Part shown: piece after piece, positions 33,520-46,659 of the stretch
Numbering within the stretch: the first letter of the stretch is position 1
Layout: each line of letters begins with the position of its first letter
Source: Nematostella vectensis
Taxonomy: Eukaryota > Cnidaria > Anthozoa > Actiniaria > Edwardsiidae
Reading direction: 5' to 3'
NCBI RefSeq assembly: GCF_932526225.1
Contig: NC_064040.1
Location: 16,222,994-16,286,993, forward strand
DNA: 64,000 bases
Position numbers and translations under genes: made by a program
The notes under the pieces: model-generated
Databases searched by the model: none
What the model was told of the DNA's origin: nothing
The model's input: only the letters and a program-made list of their open reading frames with translations

Positions 33520-35090
33520 TGTGCTTGAAATAGCGTTTTTGCGCTTAGTGATGTTGTTTCAGCAAGTGACAATGGAGTGACCTGTCAATATTCGCCTTTA
33601 CCTTCTGAAAAGTTAGAACAGAGAAACAAAAAAACAAAAACATTTTTCTATAAATTATTTCGAAAATAAATCGTAGTCCTTGTATAACATCCCTACCCCT
33701 ACCCCCTTCGCATTCAAAATGTACCTATTTCAAAAAATGGCAGTTCTAGGACCGAAAGGAACCATGGAAAGGAACCATGGGTCTCATTGAATTTTTACTA
33801 AATGCTGAAGAATATGGATAAATCAAACAATTATCCATTAAAGATCATCAATGTATGTCTCTGACATTGCTAGACTTTATTTAACACCTTTAATTTTACG
33901 AATGATTAGTACCCAGAAGCACCGTTCGGGCTTAGAACTGCCATTTACTATTTGCCATTCGCCATTTGCACTGACAACCTTTTTTGAAATAGGTATATGT
34001 TGGTTCCGCCGGTTCCGCTTTTTAGTAATGCTGCTGCAAGCGGGACAGAAAGTGAAGATGAATGAATTGGCTGAAAAAATTAATTAAGAAAAAGTGAAGG
34101 CACTCAATTTCTCAAAGATGCGACTAACTCCAGGTTGCAACCTGATAATGGTTGATGCTATAGATGACGTAAAATAATCCAAAAATCTTTTCGATCTTCT
34201 CCTTATAAGAAAAGCGCACACGAGAAAAGAGAAAAGAAAGAGAGCGAGGAAGACAGCGAATTAGATATGAGCGATGATTTTGATGATGGAGAATGAGCGC
34301 TTATAGGATTAAAACGTTTTGTTTATATTTTAGATATGGAACAAAAGCACTTAATAAATAATAAATGTTAACTATAGATGTATTTAGGGTGTATACAGGT
34401 TTGCATTGCATAGATAAATTATGGCTTAATACATATCCTGGACTCCTAGATTGTACGTACCAAATAACTGCCCGTAAACCAGACAAGTTTAACCAAGAAA
34501 TATGATTTGACACTTTGTCATATTATATAGTAGAGACAACACGTAAAGAAATCAGTGACCCCCCCTTTTAAAATCCAAACACTTTCGACCCCTCCCCCCT
34601 TTAGCCTTAGAAATTTCTCGAGGCCCCCCCACAGTATCCTCACGCAGTATCTTACCCGCATGTTTTACAATTTTTTGTTTATTTTTCGTTTTCTTTATTT
34701 TTTTTTTCCTTTTCTAGTCCTTTTCTTTCACAACGAAGGGTTGTTCTAATAAGTTCTAATTGCTAACATCCCCTAAAAAGCGTTTATTTATTTAAAAAAA
34801 TGCAAAGCGTCATTTACACTTCTTCTCGAAAAAAATGCGTAGCTACAACAGTTTTTCCATGTTTTATTCGAGCGATGCAAAAAGCCAATCACTAAAACGA
34901 TGCTAAAACGGTGCAAAAAGGAATAGCGTTAGTCCCAGACCTCTTCAAAGCGAAATAAGTCATTCAAAAGCTACAAAAGAAAAATTCTTTCACATTTTAG
35001 CTTGATGCAAGCACCCGCTGTACTCACTACGCGCGGGCTCGTTTTATGGGGTCACTTTTTGAAAAGGAAGAGCTGTTATTAATTAGCGTA
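33520..35090. other. Inter-unit DNA with interspersed repeats
   Basis: 33840-34010 belongs to the interspersed family also at 7130-7290 (CTCTGACATT, GGGCTTAGAACTG, AAATAGGT.TAT). At 34200-34300 a plus-strand frame ends in a Lys/Glu/Asp-rich tail (KKESEEDSELDMSDDFDDGE then stop). It looks protein-like but has no visible upstream exon. 34555-34740 is pyrimidine-rich. No confident gene. Confidence 0.4.
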
Positions 35091-35094
35091 TTTT

Positions 35095-35480
35095 TGGCTT
35101 TAAGTGACGTCATTGATGACGTCTAAAATCACGCGACCATATTGTTCAAACCCCTTGACACATGACACATACCAAGTTTGGTTGTCATAATATTTCGTTT
35201 AGGAGATTTTTCTTAAAGATAGATGACGTCACACATCACGTAATCATATCTTGGCACCGCTCTTGACACATACATGACACCTACCAAGTTTGTTTTTATA
35301 CAATGTATCTTTCACGAGATATAAATAATTTTTATATTGATGACGTCAGCATATTCTGGCTTCTTGTGACGTCATCGATGACGCCACAAATCACCTGATC
35401 ATATTGTTGCATTTCCCTTGACACCAACATGACATCTACCGAGTTCTGGTTGTCATACGAAATTTCTTTAAAGAGACCAT
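35095..35480. repeat. TGACGTCA-rich repeat between copies B and C
   Basis: About three units of the family described at 17645-18140: GTGACGTCATTGATGACGTC, ATGACGTCACACATCACGTA and GTGACGTCATCGATGACGCC. They are interleaved with ACACATACATGACACCTACC segments. Confidence 0.75.
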
Positions 35481-35530
35481 GACACAAAAAATACATAAGG
35501 TTTTATAACAAAATATAGCTATCGATGTTT

Positions 35531-36298
35531 ACATAAATGTGGACTTTAAAAGCACACTATCATACACACATTGGCACCAGTCGGGCCAAGACGGGACGCT
35601 AGCACAGTCTATTACCCGTGCAGTTCGGCAACCATGGACAGCTGTTTCGTCCTTATTAGAACTCGTCAGCATGGCATAGCCGGTTTGCCTCAGTTAAACT
35701 TCATCGGCAAAAAAAACTGCAGGGCGACTTCGACTCGAACGAAGTGCTTTAAACCACAGCTTAGATCCATGTGGGATCTAGAGCTGCGACCGGGCTAGCG
35801 TGATGCCAATTGTGCGGATCACGCATGCGACCTTTGCTAGTCTAAAACTTCGTCGGATAGCCAAACTATCCTTGCGAGTATGTATACATAAATGTGGACT
35901 TTAAAAGCACACTAGCATACACACATTGGCACCAGTCGGGCCAAGACGGGACGCTAGCACAGTCTATTACCCGTGCAGTTCGGCATGGACAGCTGTTTCG
36001 TCCTTATTAGGACTCGTCAGCATGGCATAGCCGGTTTGCCTCAGTGAAACTTCATCGGCAAAACAAACTTCAGGGCGACTTCGACTCGAACGAAGTGCTT
36101 TAAACCACAGCTTAGATCCATGTGGGATCTAGAGCACAATTATCCGCACAATTGGCGTGATGCCAATTGTGCGGATAAGGACGAAACAGCTGTCCATGGT
36201 TGCCGAACTGCACGGGTAATAGACTGTGCTAGCGTCCCGTCTTGGCCCCACTGGTGCCAATGTGTGTATGCTAGTGTGCTTTTAAAGTCCACATTTAT
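35531..36298. mobile_element. Nested MITE with long inverted ends and 8-bp flanking repeat
   Basis: Flanked by CGATGTTT on both sides (35523-35530 and 36299-36306), as expected for an 8-bp target duplication (hAT-like). The left part (35531-35885) starts ACATAAATGTGGACTTTAAA and is followed by a second direct copy (35886-36150). The right end (about 36170-36298) is the inverse of the first 120 bp. A perfect 17-bp stem with a GTGAT loop lies at 36140-36178. No coding capacity. The extra internal copy suggests one MITE inserted in, or duplicated within, another. Confidence 0.72.
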
Positions 36299-36309
36299 CG
36301 ATGTTTGGT

Positions 36310-37225
36310 TTTAAAACTGCCTTTGCGCTTATTGATTACAGGAACTTTTGTTATCATGTTTTGAAAACGTCTTGTCTTGGCGACTTTTTTTCGATTGGCT
36401 GACGTCAAGAGTTGTACACACTTGATGGGGTTCCAGTCGAACTTCGCTTGCCATTGTAGATTTGTAAAGATGAGGACGAGCATATATCTTTTATTTTTTC
36501 GCTTTTCAAGACTTGGTAAAGAAAGATGATTACAATTTTCAAACAATGGATCCAAGAACAACTTTTTCCTATCATCTCTGGAGTGTTTACCAGTTCGAGT
36601 CGATCAGTTCATTCAAGCAAATGAATTTCAGCCGGATTATTTTGGCTTGTTTTGAGCACTACGCTTCATTTTTACCGGTAAGGATGAATGTTTTGATTAT
36701 TAAAATATGTTCTATTGGATTGGACTTCATTTCAATGCATTTTTATTCGCAAACTAAATTGTAGATATTATGATTACGTTTTTTTCACGTGCGAATGCGA
36801 ACGGCCATAAAAGACGGGGCGAGGAACAACTTCACTAAAGTTAGTAAACTCACAAAAATACCAGTTCACTTCAAACAGCACCCCGGGGTGGAAAATGTTG
36901 AAAGAACCACATCCAATTGTAATAATCTGATTCACTGCTGAGTCTCAAGTACAACAACAAATTGCCGAACGGGAAAGCGAAATAATTAGTTTTACCGCAC
37001 CGATTGACAACATAATTTGATTCAGTCATTCAAGGGATGATATTTCTCTAAATTACAAACAGTCGAGTTATTGACAATAATCAGTCCTTACAATCGGGTG
37101 GGAGGAAGGGTAAACATAAAATTCGAATTGTTCTAGAGCCAAGAAAAGCACGGTGAAGGGTGAAAAGTTTTCTTTTGAGTGTTTTCTTATCGCACCGTAC
37201 GCTTTGTTTTGCTAGTAAATTTGTG
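36310..37225. other. Inter-unit DNA, one weak exon candidate
   Basis: A plus-strand stretch 36547-36678 begins ATGGATCCAAGAACAACTTT and stays open to a GTAAGG donor-like site. It encodes a short sequence (MDPRTTFSYHLWSVYQFESI at its start) with no family I know. There is no supporting partner exon in the window. The rest is AT-rich with no structure seen. Confidence 0.3.
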
Positions 37226-37227
37226 CG

Positions 37228-37515
37228 GTTGTATTGACAGTTTTTCAAAACTTACAAAACTAGTGCAAACGGGCCCTTAGTTCTCGTGATCCGGAAAAGT
37301 TTATTCAAGAGCGATATTTATTCACAAACATTTTTCCGACATTTTGTTGGTGATTAAAATGTGAGTAGCTAGGCTAAAATCGTTGAAAACTATACAAACT
37401 TCGTCAACAAACTCACTGAAAAAAAAAATCTATTTTTGGAATATTCAGGGCCGACATATCATAATTGTGCAAGCAACAACATTTGACTTGCGCCATTAGC
37501 TGGCTGCAGTATACC
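37228..37515 (+). repeat. Boundary segment before CDPS copy C
   Basis: Nearly identical to 49568-49855: GTATTGACAGTTTTTCAAAA, TTAGTTCTCGTGATCCGG, then CATTAGCTGGCTGCAGTATA. It marks the start of the copy C unit, and together with 49568 gives a unit length of about 12.3 kb. Confidence 0.75.
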
Positions 37516-38259
37516 AATAAACGAGTTCTGTCTAAGTTTATACTGTATATTATAAATTTTATTTATCGTGTGAGCTGGAATTACAGTTCGTCCAAATAAC
37601 TCATTGAAGCCTGGAATTCCCCAAAACTCCGAATACAATAATTTCCAAATAAACTAACTGAAGGGCCGGCTAAAAAACGCAAGCAGTAAACTCGGGAATC
37701 GCAAGTGATTTGCAGTGATAACATTCGACAAAAGTGTTTTATTTTTTGTTTTCGCATTCCGGCGGGAGACAACATCGCCGTAAAGAAAGGAACAGCGCAT
37801 CAAATTCACCGAGAAAATGTCAAGCGTTAACACAAAAAGGGCTAATAAAATATACTAATTAGTTTTGTTTAGTTTTTTTTTTCATTTATTTGCCTTAATT
37901 ATACAGATATAAATACTTGTTGAAATACTGCAAACTGGTCAGAAAGCATTTAAAACGATTAAAATAGTGGACCGCCATGTTTGTTATTTTTTGGGAATCA
38001 ATTCAGACTAAAAAAAGAGAAATTGATAAAGGAAACAAAGTGACCCTCTTCTATGTTTGAGTTATACAATTAAAAAATCGTATCTAGGAAACTTGAGGTC
38101 ATCTTGAGCAAATGAGGTTCCACCTTTATTTACTCCTTTTGTTACCAATGTCCCCTCCTGCCTCAATCTCTTTAAAGGGGGGTAGGAAACGCGGGACGGA
38201 CATAACTCTGCACCGCAAAGAAGCCTCCTCGTTATTCCCAACACGTCTTGTTTGAAAGC

Positions 38260-41200
38260 TCAGCAGATGATACAGAAACCATATCCCTGTCTTGGCTTGC
38301 CGTCATATTCCCCATTGATTAATTTCTCAAGTATGGGCCATGAGCGATGATAGATGAAGGTTACTTCGTCTGCGTCGTACAGAGCCTTGCTGGCTAATAT
38401 GTAGGCGAACTCCTCGATTATATACAACACTGCTTCTCTAATGCTGTCGTCATTATAAAGATCGGGATAAAAATCCGCTATAAACAAAACAAAAAGAAAC
38501 AACATCAACACCAGGTTACTTGCTAACATTAAATAAAATGCTACTGAGTGGTGGCTTGTTTCTTATATTCTGAGTATCAAGTTCCGTGTTCGCTTTATGT
38601 TATTTCGTTTTTGTTTTTTTTGCTTTTACTATAGTGAAGAGAAAAAAATCATTTTACGTAATATCACAGGTAAACATGAAAATACCATGTGCATTATATA
38701 TACATCAACCAAAAAAGAAAAAGCGCTTGATACAATAGATTGGTCGAAGGAAGAATAAGATACAATTACAGAGCTAGTGATTGCACTATCCATGGTTTCG
38801 GATTTAACCAGATAGTATCGGATCTAACTAAGAATTTTACTTAGAACTGATCCACATGAGAGTGGCCATTACAACAGTACCTCAACCCGCGCACAATTAC
38901 TCTACTAACAGGGGATAGGGTAAGAAACAAACACTACATTCCGTCCCTTCTTAGACAAATAGTTCCTAAACTATTTAAATATTGTAAATAGTACAGAAGT
39001 ATCATACAAGACACCCTAATGTGTGGTTACTGTCCAGTGTCAATTATCTAATATCCTACAATAAAGTCATCAAATCTTGCAGGCGACTTTCTAGTAGTTC
39101 TTTGAACTACTTCTTACTCAATTTATCTCGTAAGTGGTAGGGTACGCGACGCTTAGGCTAAATTCAGGTTCTACATTTGCATCAATTGGAATCTTAAGCA
39201 GGTAGTCCTTTAGTTTTCCAATGCCTCCACAGCAACCCGGATACTTAAATACTAAAATATCAGTTACTGTCTGATTTTGATGTACAGCATTTACATTTTG
39301 GTGTCCCAGCCTTAAGACCTCTAATGCTAACGCAGTTGCTCGTCCTAGAAAAGATTATCCCTTTCCTTGAATAGCTATATATTCCACATTGTTCAAAACA
39401 GTTTGTCCCCAAATCACTTGTTCAGTAAACTTGCCAATTATAGGAAGAGGATCTTCACTGCCATAAGGGTACATGTTCGGTTTGCACTTTGCTGATTCAC
39501 AGACGATATGTTGAGTCTTCAACTTTTCCCAATGTGTCTGATCAATAATATTGCAAGTGGCACCAGAGTCAATAACCATTGAAACAGGTATTCCCCCAAC
39601 GTTCACTGTTATTTTAGCATGACCGTTTGAATCACCATAACCAGTGCCGGTCACAGGCGTACCTGACATCATTCTGTTCGACTTTCCTGACTTCCAGTTT
39701 TGGTGGATGCCTATTTTGTTTGCTCTTACAAACTCTCTGAAAGCGATCCATTCCTTTACACTTGTGGAAGGTCTGGCCCCAAGGTTTACAGCCTTTTTCA
39801 TTGGACATATGACCTTCTTGACCACACCGAAAACACTTGCCATCAAACTTCTTAGATCGTCCAGACTTGTTTTGCCGACCAGCAGATTCCTTCTTGTTGA
39901 AAACTCGGGTAACTTCCTTCTTGTCTCCTAGATCTGCAGTCTGTCTATCGTTTTTCCCTTCAATATCCCCAGCTTGACGTTCTGCATCCTCCAAAGGTCG
40001 AGCAATTTCTCACAACTGGCTCAGGGTTAATACTCGTCTCTTCTGAAGTCGTTTGAGCCGCAGGTCATGTGACCATACAACCACTTTTAACTTGGTCAAG
40101 AATTTGTTCATCCAAGAATTCTGCTTCGCCAAATTCGCCGAATTGGCCTTTCTGTCGAAGCCTCGTCACGTATTGTTCTACAGTTTTGTTTGGAGACTGC
40201 CTTGTTTCACCGAGACTAGCAGAGCAGACCAAGCCCGACCAAGCTCTTAGTTCCCTTACTGGGTTCCAAGAACCTTGGCGAGTTTACTGCAACTGTCGAA
40301 CGATTCCAGATGCGGCTGTTGCATTTCGCATACACAATATCACAAGTTCAAGGCAAGAACCTTGAGCACTGCGGACGCGCTATCCAGAGCTTCTTGCAAA
40401 GAATACTCAAACCGGAAGAGCTGAAACTCCAGGAAAAGGTTGACCAATTCATGGACGCCTTCATTGATGGTATACCCTCACCTTGATGGTATATTCTCAT
40501 CTAGCGACCGCCTCTGTCAAATCCGAAAAGAGCAGAGCAAGAATCCGGTCTGCAACATGATCAAACAGAATTGCACCGAGGGATGCCCGGAAAAGTCGAG
40601 CGTTACAAGTACGCTAAAACCCTACTGGGAAGTCAGAGGAGAGCTGTCAGAACGGACTACTGATAAAGGCAGAGCGCATCGTCATCCCGACGTCATTACG
40701 GGAAGAAATAGTCCAAGTTATCCACACTGGTCATCAAGGAATCGTCAAATGGCCAGAAGTAAGTAAAGCAATTGAATAAGCTGAGACGCAGTCCCACTGA
40801 GGCACCATACCCTCAAAGCTACCGGAACGTCCGTGGCAGAAAGTGGCGTGTTACAAAAGCGCAACATACTTACTGGTGATCGACTCCCTCTCGAGGTATG
40901 TTGAGGTGTCACGTCTATCTGATACAGTGTCTAAGGGTATCATTGAACACTTGAAAGCCATATTCGCAAGGCATGGTTATCCCGAGAGTTCATGACAGAT
41001 AATGGCCCACAATATGCCACAGCAATATTTGCGCAATTTGCTACGTCATATGGTTTTACTCATGTGACAAGTAGTCTTCACTTTCCAAGATCCAATGGGG
41101 ATGTAGAGAGAGGGGTCCAGACAGCAATGAACCTGATCAAGAAGTCGGAAGACCCCTATCAAGCGCTGCTAGCCTTCAGATCAACGCCACTAGAGCACGG

Positions 41201-44200
41201 AGTATCGCCAGCAGAACTACTATTTGGCCGCCGCATTCGTACAACAGTACCAGGTACACCTCCCAGTCTATAACCAGCGTGGCCTGATCTAGAGTCTGTA
41301 ACAGATAGGCACACTTGCTGCTTTTTATTTTACACCTGTTGCTGCAACCAGAAGATAGCAGTAATGGTTTAACTAGAATAAGTTTTGATAAGTGTCCTCT
41401 TACATTACCCCTGTAAATTGAAATGAATATTAGAAAATATGTCCTGATTTTATAACCTGATGTTTGCTGCTTATGTTTTGTTCTAATGTCCAGGAGTATC
41501 TTCTGCTTTGCTGGGTGCTATTTCTGTACAGAACTTGCATAAGCACAGATTATTTTCAGCGAAGTCTTTTCTTTATGTCTTCCTTTTCTCTTTTTCTTAT
41601 TTTTAGTACAATGCTATTCATATTTCACAGAATGCCACATTAAAAGTACCGAGCTACCGCTGCACGCATAATCCTTTAGGAGACACTGCTATGTAAAAGC
41701 TGTGGCCATTGCGGGACCAAGCTCACCAAGTTCTTCCATAGAAGGGACGGGCCCTGTTTAAAAACAACTCAAGGAATGAAAATTTTGAAATTTGAATATA
41801 TCTATTAAATTCAAAAGTTTTACACAGCTTACTCTGGTTTTTAACAGGCCATCCGCATCATAAGTCGAAATATCTGGTCTTCCTCAAAGGCGCGAGTGCG
41901 AGATATCTTGTCTCTTGAAATACCATGGAACCCCGACAACTCGACTTCAGGAAAGGGGGGAGGGGGTAAATTTGTTTATTCGTGTGGCTTTCTGGCAGCC
42001 AAAGGGGGTGGGGGGTAAACCTAAACCCTCCCCCTAGATCCGCTATTGTCTACCTGACTCCTTGTCTGACATCTCGTCGCGGGGGGTCTTGCCTAGCACC
42101 CTCGCCACCTCCCTTACTGCGTCCTGTCGAAAGAGCGCATGCGTGTGGTATAACCGAGTCATCTCTTCCAGCTTCTCTTGGTACACAACGTGCGTGGCAA
42201 CCTCGCGCGGCCAGTCCACGAAATGGAAGTCACCGGGGAGCTCGCGAAGTTTAGACAACTAAAAAGACACGGCGTCAGGATTCTTATCAGATTGATTCAA
42301 GATAGGGAGAGAAGGTAGAGAAGACCTATATTCCCCTGCTAGCAAAGATTTCTTCCTGCCTGTTCCTATCATCTCACTTATCCGTGTTGCGTCTTTATGA
42401 TCCTTCGCGTTTTCGCTTGTTATTTTATTTCTGTCCGCATGAGAACCCTCTGTCGATAGCTGCTATGGAACGTAGCATGTTGTCTAGAAAAGTCTTGGGT
42501 ATGGCTTTCTACAACAGTATCACGAAATATACACGTAATCTAATTAAATGTGTACATTTTTATTGCTAAGTAGTACGATTGACTGTTTTTATCATAGGTC
42601 ATACAAGGCCAACTAATCCTAATCAAAAAACGGAAAAAATAACGAAGTAAAAATAGGACCCTCCCAAAGCCAAAGGGTAAAAAAATAGGACCCACCAAGA
42701 GAGCATAAGATAAGAGAGGGACACTTTGGTATTACCCGCGCGCCATGTCGATTCCGAATCCGGCTATTTTAGTAACCACCACCCCACCACTGCGCGTGAA
42801 CATTTTTACTCACCCTACCCCCGCGCTTTGGCATTTTCATCTTGTTGTTTGCCGCTGTTTTGTGACTTAAACCGAGAAAAAAACACCTTATTTGGACAAA
42901 TACCATCGAAAATTTCATTCTAGCATCAATGATACGGGCAGTTGCAGTTTATTTAAGGGGATGTAGTACTTCGAGGATTGCAAGATTTCGAAAACGAGAC
43001 TTCATTCAAGAGCGGAAAACCTCGTGCTTCAAACACCGTTTTCGCTCTAACTTGCTGCTTCTTCGTGGTTTCTCAACATTCATTCTCTTCCTAATGGTCA
43101 AACGAAATCTGTAAGTTAGACATTAGATATGATATTGATTTTTGTGAATATTCCGGTGAATTGAGAAGGAATCCAAGAAAAATACATTTCATAAAACTAT
43201 CCTTGTAGCGGGGGAATGCATTTTTGTGATGATCAAAGCCAGCAAGCTGAAGAATCTCAGCTTTTGTAATAGTGAGAAAATAAAGAGGGAGATATTACTG
43301 TACTTCTTTGATGTTGTTATTATTATATGTTTTATTATTATGTTGTTATTATACGAGCTGGAGTCGGGATTTGAATCAAACGCGGTATCACAGCCATTTT
43401 ATCGCTCGTCGGTTTTTTTTTCTATTTTCTTCACTTTCTTCTTCGCCGCTCAGACTAACGAAACAGTCAAACTATTTAGGGATTTAGCTTTCTGTGAGTA
43501 TATTTGCCAATCTTGCTTACTTAAGTTAGACTTGTTTTCTTCTTCCGAGTTATTTTACATGATCTCTTTTCATACCTATCGAGTTGGCAAAACAACAACA
43601 CGCAACCCGCGCGGGAGTAGGACAAAAAAAAAGGAACAAATCCTCACGCGCAGTGGTGGAGTGGTGGTTACTAAAAATAGCCAGATTCGGAATCGACATG
43701 GCGCGCGGGTAATACCAAAGTGTCCCTCTCTTATCTTATGCTCTCTTGGTGTGGTCAAATGAATTTTTAATCCTAAAAGATGTCAGAATCGGGAAAAAAA
43801 TATCCAACAAATGTGTCTGTAATTAACGCTCGTTTGAACATGAAATTCATAGAAAATACGTTTGATTGTCAAATGAATATAGATATTTAGGGGTGATATG
43901 TTTACCGAAAACGAGGTTTATAATGTCAGAGTGCTAGTGTTTAGAATTTGAATGGTAATAATTTTGGCTGTTTTGAGCGAGGCTATGTTTTTATGCCATA
44001 TTCCTTTAGCAAATAAAAGGGGGTGTGTCTTTTAATGAAAGCAAGGAAAAGCATTCAATTCCGACAGCATAGCTCAAATTAGAATCGTTTGCCCTTTCTC
44101 GACAAATATAGGATACTTTGAACTCACTTGGCTTGAAATAATTGGCTTATTTGAATAAATTGGAAACCGTCGAGCATTAAGTCCGTTGAAGACCAGTCCC

Positions 44201-46043
44201 GACAGTTGTAGGAGATAAAATTCAGTGTCACTGATAACGATTTTATAGTATATACATGCAAGGAAAAACGTTCAATTCCGACTACAAAGCTCAAATTAGA
44301 TTCGCTTGCCCTTTCTCCACAAATATACAATACTTTGAACTCACTAGGTCAACAATTTACTGGGTTATTTGAATAAATTGAGAACTGTTGACATTTAGCA
44401 GCATATGTAGAAAAATCCTAAAATTACGATTTAATAGTGTACACAGACAACCTTTTGCAAAAATTGCAGCGCGTGCAAAATACTGCAGCTAGAGTTATTT
44501 TTCGAGAGAGTAAATTCAGCCACATAACACCAATTCTTAAAAGCCTTCAGTGGTTGCCGATTGTCTACCGAATTCGATATAAACTGTCATTGATAGGGCC
44601 ATACCTGGCAATTCACCCAGTTACATAAAGGATTTTATTAACGTTTCAAACAATAGAACTTATAGTTTTAGATCAAATAACAACATGACCCTTAGATGCA
44701 CCATCAAGTCAAAAAATTCTTTTGAAGATCGTGCATTTCCAGTCGCTGCGCCCCGTCTGCGGAATAGTCTTCCGTAAGAAGTAAGCTGCACAAATTCTAT
44801 ATATAGTTTTAAAAAGGCACTTAAGACATTTTTATTTAAAAAAACATTTAATTTATAACTAGTTTATTTTTTCCATATATTTTTATCATAGCTCTATTTC
44901 AATTATATTATTCATAGTTTTATCATAGTTTGCCATTAGTTTTATTTTTTACTCGACGAAATGCGCAAGGAAGTCCATTTACTGGGTTATTTGAATAAAT
45001 TGAAAACTGTCGGGCATTATAGTCCATCCAAGACCTGTCCCGACTGTCGGGCATAAAGCCATTGCGTTTTTCATTTAGCAATTTTAAGCCAAAAATGTAA
45101 GTTTTGACTTCAAAACCCTCCCACCATTATTTCGCCATCAATCGCCGAACGGACACAGGTAATGAAAAAAGTTACTGATGAGTTCGTTCTGTGTATAGGA
45201 ATTTCTATTCCGCCACACGGTAGACCGAGAAATAACTATTTTATCTGCTACTTCACGTATTGACATATTTTGCACTTTAGTGAGGTAAGATATGACCTTT
45301 CGTTTCCGAATCCACGCGACCCCTTTTCAGTGTGACCTTAGATTTCATAACAAATTTTTGTCCTTGACTTGTGCTTAGGCGAACATAAATTATTAAATGA
45401 TTGCACAATATATTATTATGTATAGTCCTTTGCGCTAGTTTGGTAAGGGATGTATGTTTTTATTAGCACACCTAACGTAATGTAAGTAAAATGTAATTTA
45501 TTTCTGAATTGGTACACGTTTGCACCGGTCACGGTGCAAACCCTCAGACAATCCGCAACAAAAGTAAGTAGGACATTTTACATAACAACACTTTACCCTC
45601 TTTTCCCCCTAATTAATATTGGTTATAGGCGACTTTTAGCTCAAAACACAAGCAGTTGCTAGGTGTTCATTCGCCCTCCAACATTAAGGAGGGGGGGAGG
45701 GAAGGTGTCCGTTTCTTGTAACAGATTGTAGATATTTCCCTACCTTTTTAATGGCTCTCTTGCAGTGTGCTCGTAGATAATCGGCGTGTTTTTTCGCTCG
45801 TTTCACAGCATCCTTAGATCCCATGGCTCTGTACGTATGTACTGAGGGTTGCTGAGGAACGAATACAACTATTTTCCTGGGCTCTTTGCCGAGAAACTCG
45901 ACGTACTGTTCAATAATAGGCTGTTTGTAGTATGGGTTACCAGGGCTCATCCCAAACAGCACGACGCCTTTCTCCTCCAATACTCGGTCCCCAGTCGTGA
46001 ATATCAGCCCGCCATCTTGGTGGTGTTCATGCTTAAGTGGCAT
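38260..46043 (-). CDS. Cyclodipeptide synthase, copy C (three exons)
   Basis: Third intact CDPS gene. Exons are 46043-45744, 42258-42054 and 38477-38260; the splice phases match copy A and the product is 240 aa. Exon 1 and exon 2 proteins equal those of copy B. Exon 3 has DLYNDD, WPILEKLINGEYDG and a final Cys. All catalytic residues are present (Ser33, Tyr187, Glu191) along with Asn36, Tyr211 and His212. It sits in the most complete unit of the array. Upstream on this strand (46100-49500) lie the same degenerate repeats, TGACGTCA repeats and gypsy RT fragment as upstream of copy A. Intron 1 carries the TIR element and LINE fragment shared with B. Confidence 0.88.
39355..40250 (-). pseudogene. 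Ty3/gypsy gag-protease fragment, copy C
   Basis: As in copy A, with KCFRCGQEGHMSNEKGC and IDSGATCNIID. The junction with the plus-strand part differs from A and B, with ACTGCAACTGTCGAACGATT in place of CCTGCAAGGGTCCAACGG. This variant is shared with copy D, so C and D are closest here. Confidence 0.8.
40340..41273 (+). pseudogene. Ty3/gypsy integrase fragment, copy C
   Basis: Integrase core TDNGPQYATAIFAQFATSYG through LLFGRRIRTTVPG. A small local duplication (TTGATGGTATACCCTCACC then TTGATGGTATATTCTCATC) near 40465-40500 is shared with copy D only. Frame-broken. Confidence 0.8.
42694..43750. mobile_element. 1.05-kb TIR element, copy C
   Basis: Counterpart of 28873-29924 in copy B with the same terminal inverted repeats and interior. 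A few small indels distinguish the two, so both derive from one insertion that was then duplicated. Confidence 0.72.
44038..44400 (+). repeat. Two direct ~200-bp repeats, copy C intron 1
   Basis: Counterpart of 30226-30590 in copy B, with the same paired GCAAGGAAAA.CATTCAATT unit starts. Confidence 0.6.
44422..44857 (+). pseudogene. Non-LTR retrotransposon 3' end, copy C
   Basis: Counterpart of 30610-31045, with LQRVQNTAARVIF and LQWLPIVYRIRYKLSL. Only a few base differences from copy B. Confidence 0.75.
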
Positions 46044-46317
46044 TGTATAAATGAACGCAAGGTGGAAAAGGTAAGTTGTACACCTTGGTGAACTTTTGAG
46101 AGATACAGGCGGTTGAAGAAGAGATGTTCACGTCTTTGTGAGACAGACGTTGTGCTTGTTAGAATATTATTAGGTTCTATGGTCCTATGGTCCTATTGTC
46201 CTATTGTCACGTCCACACAACCACGCATTTATTACTATATAGGTTATCCTGTAATGACGGACGTGTGGTCGCGACCATATGACCTCCTCCTCCTCCTGTT
46301 AAAAGCGATATTCTAAG

Positions 46318-46585
46318 TCATACACGCAAAAAGTGCGATGTTATAAGCGGAAAAGTGCCATATTATGAGATATAATGTGCGGTGTTTTGAAGCAAATTGT
46401 CTCATGTCGTGACGCCAAGAGTCAGATGTTGTTGGCGATTTGCATAATGTGCCATGACGCAAGCCTAAACATCCAATCGTGTGTGACAAATAGTCACATG
46501 TCGTTGTGCAAAAAGTCCAATGTCGTAACGCAAAAAGTGCAATCTCGTGAAGCACAAAGTGCGTTTGCAAAAAGTGAGTTTTTTT
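46318..46585. repeat. Degenerate AAAAAGTGC repeat, copy C
   Basis: Counterpart of 16475-16735. The first unit keeps the AAAAAG that copy A has lost (CACGCAAAAAGTGCGATG). Confidence 0.55.
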
Positions 46586-46659
46586 CTACATAGACCAGCA
46601 TGCTTTGCGAATAGACTAGAAACGTAATTGCGAAATCCTGAGCTTAAATTTTTAGATTC

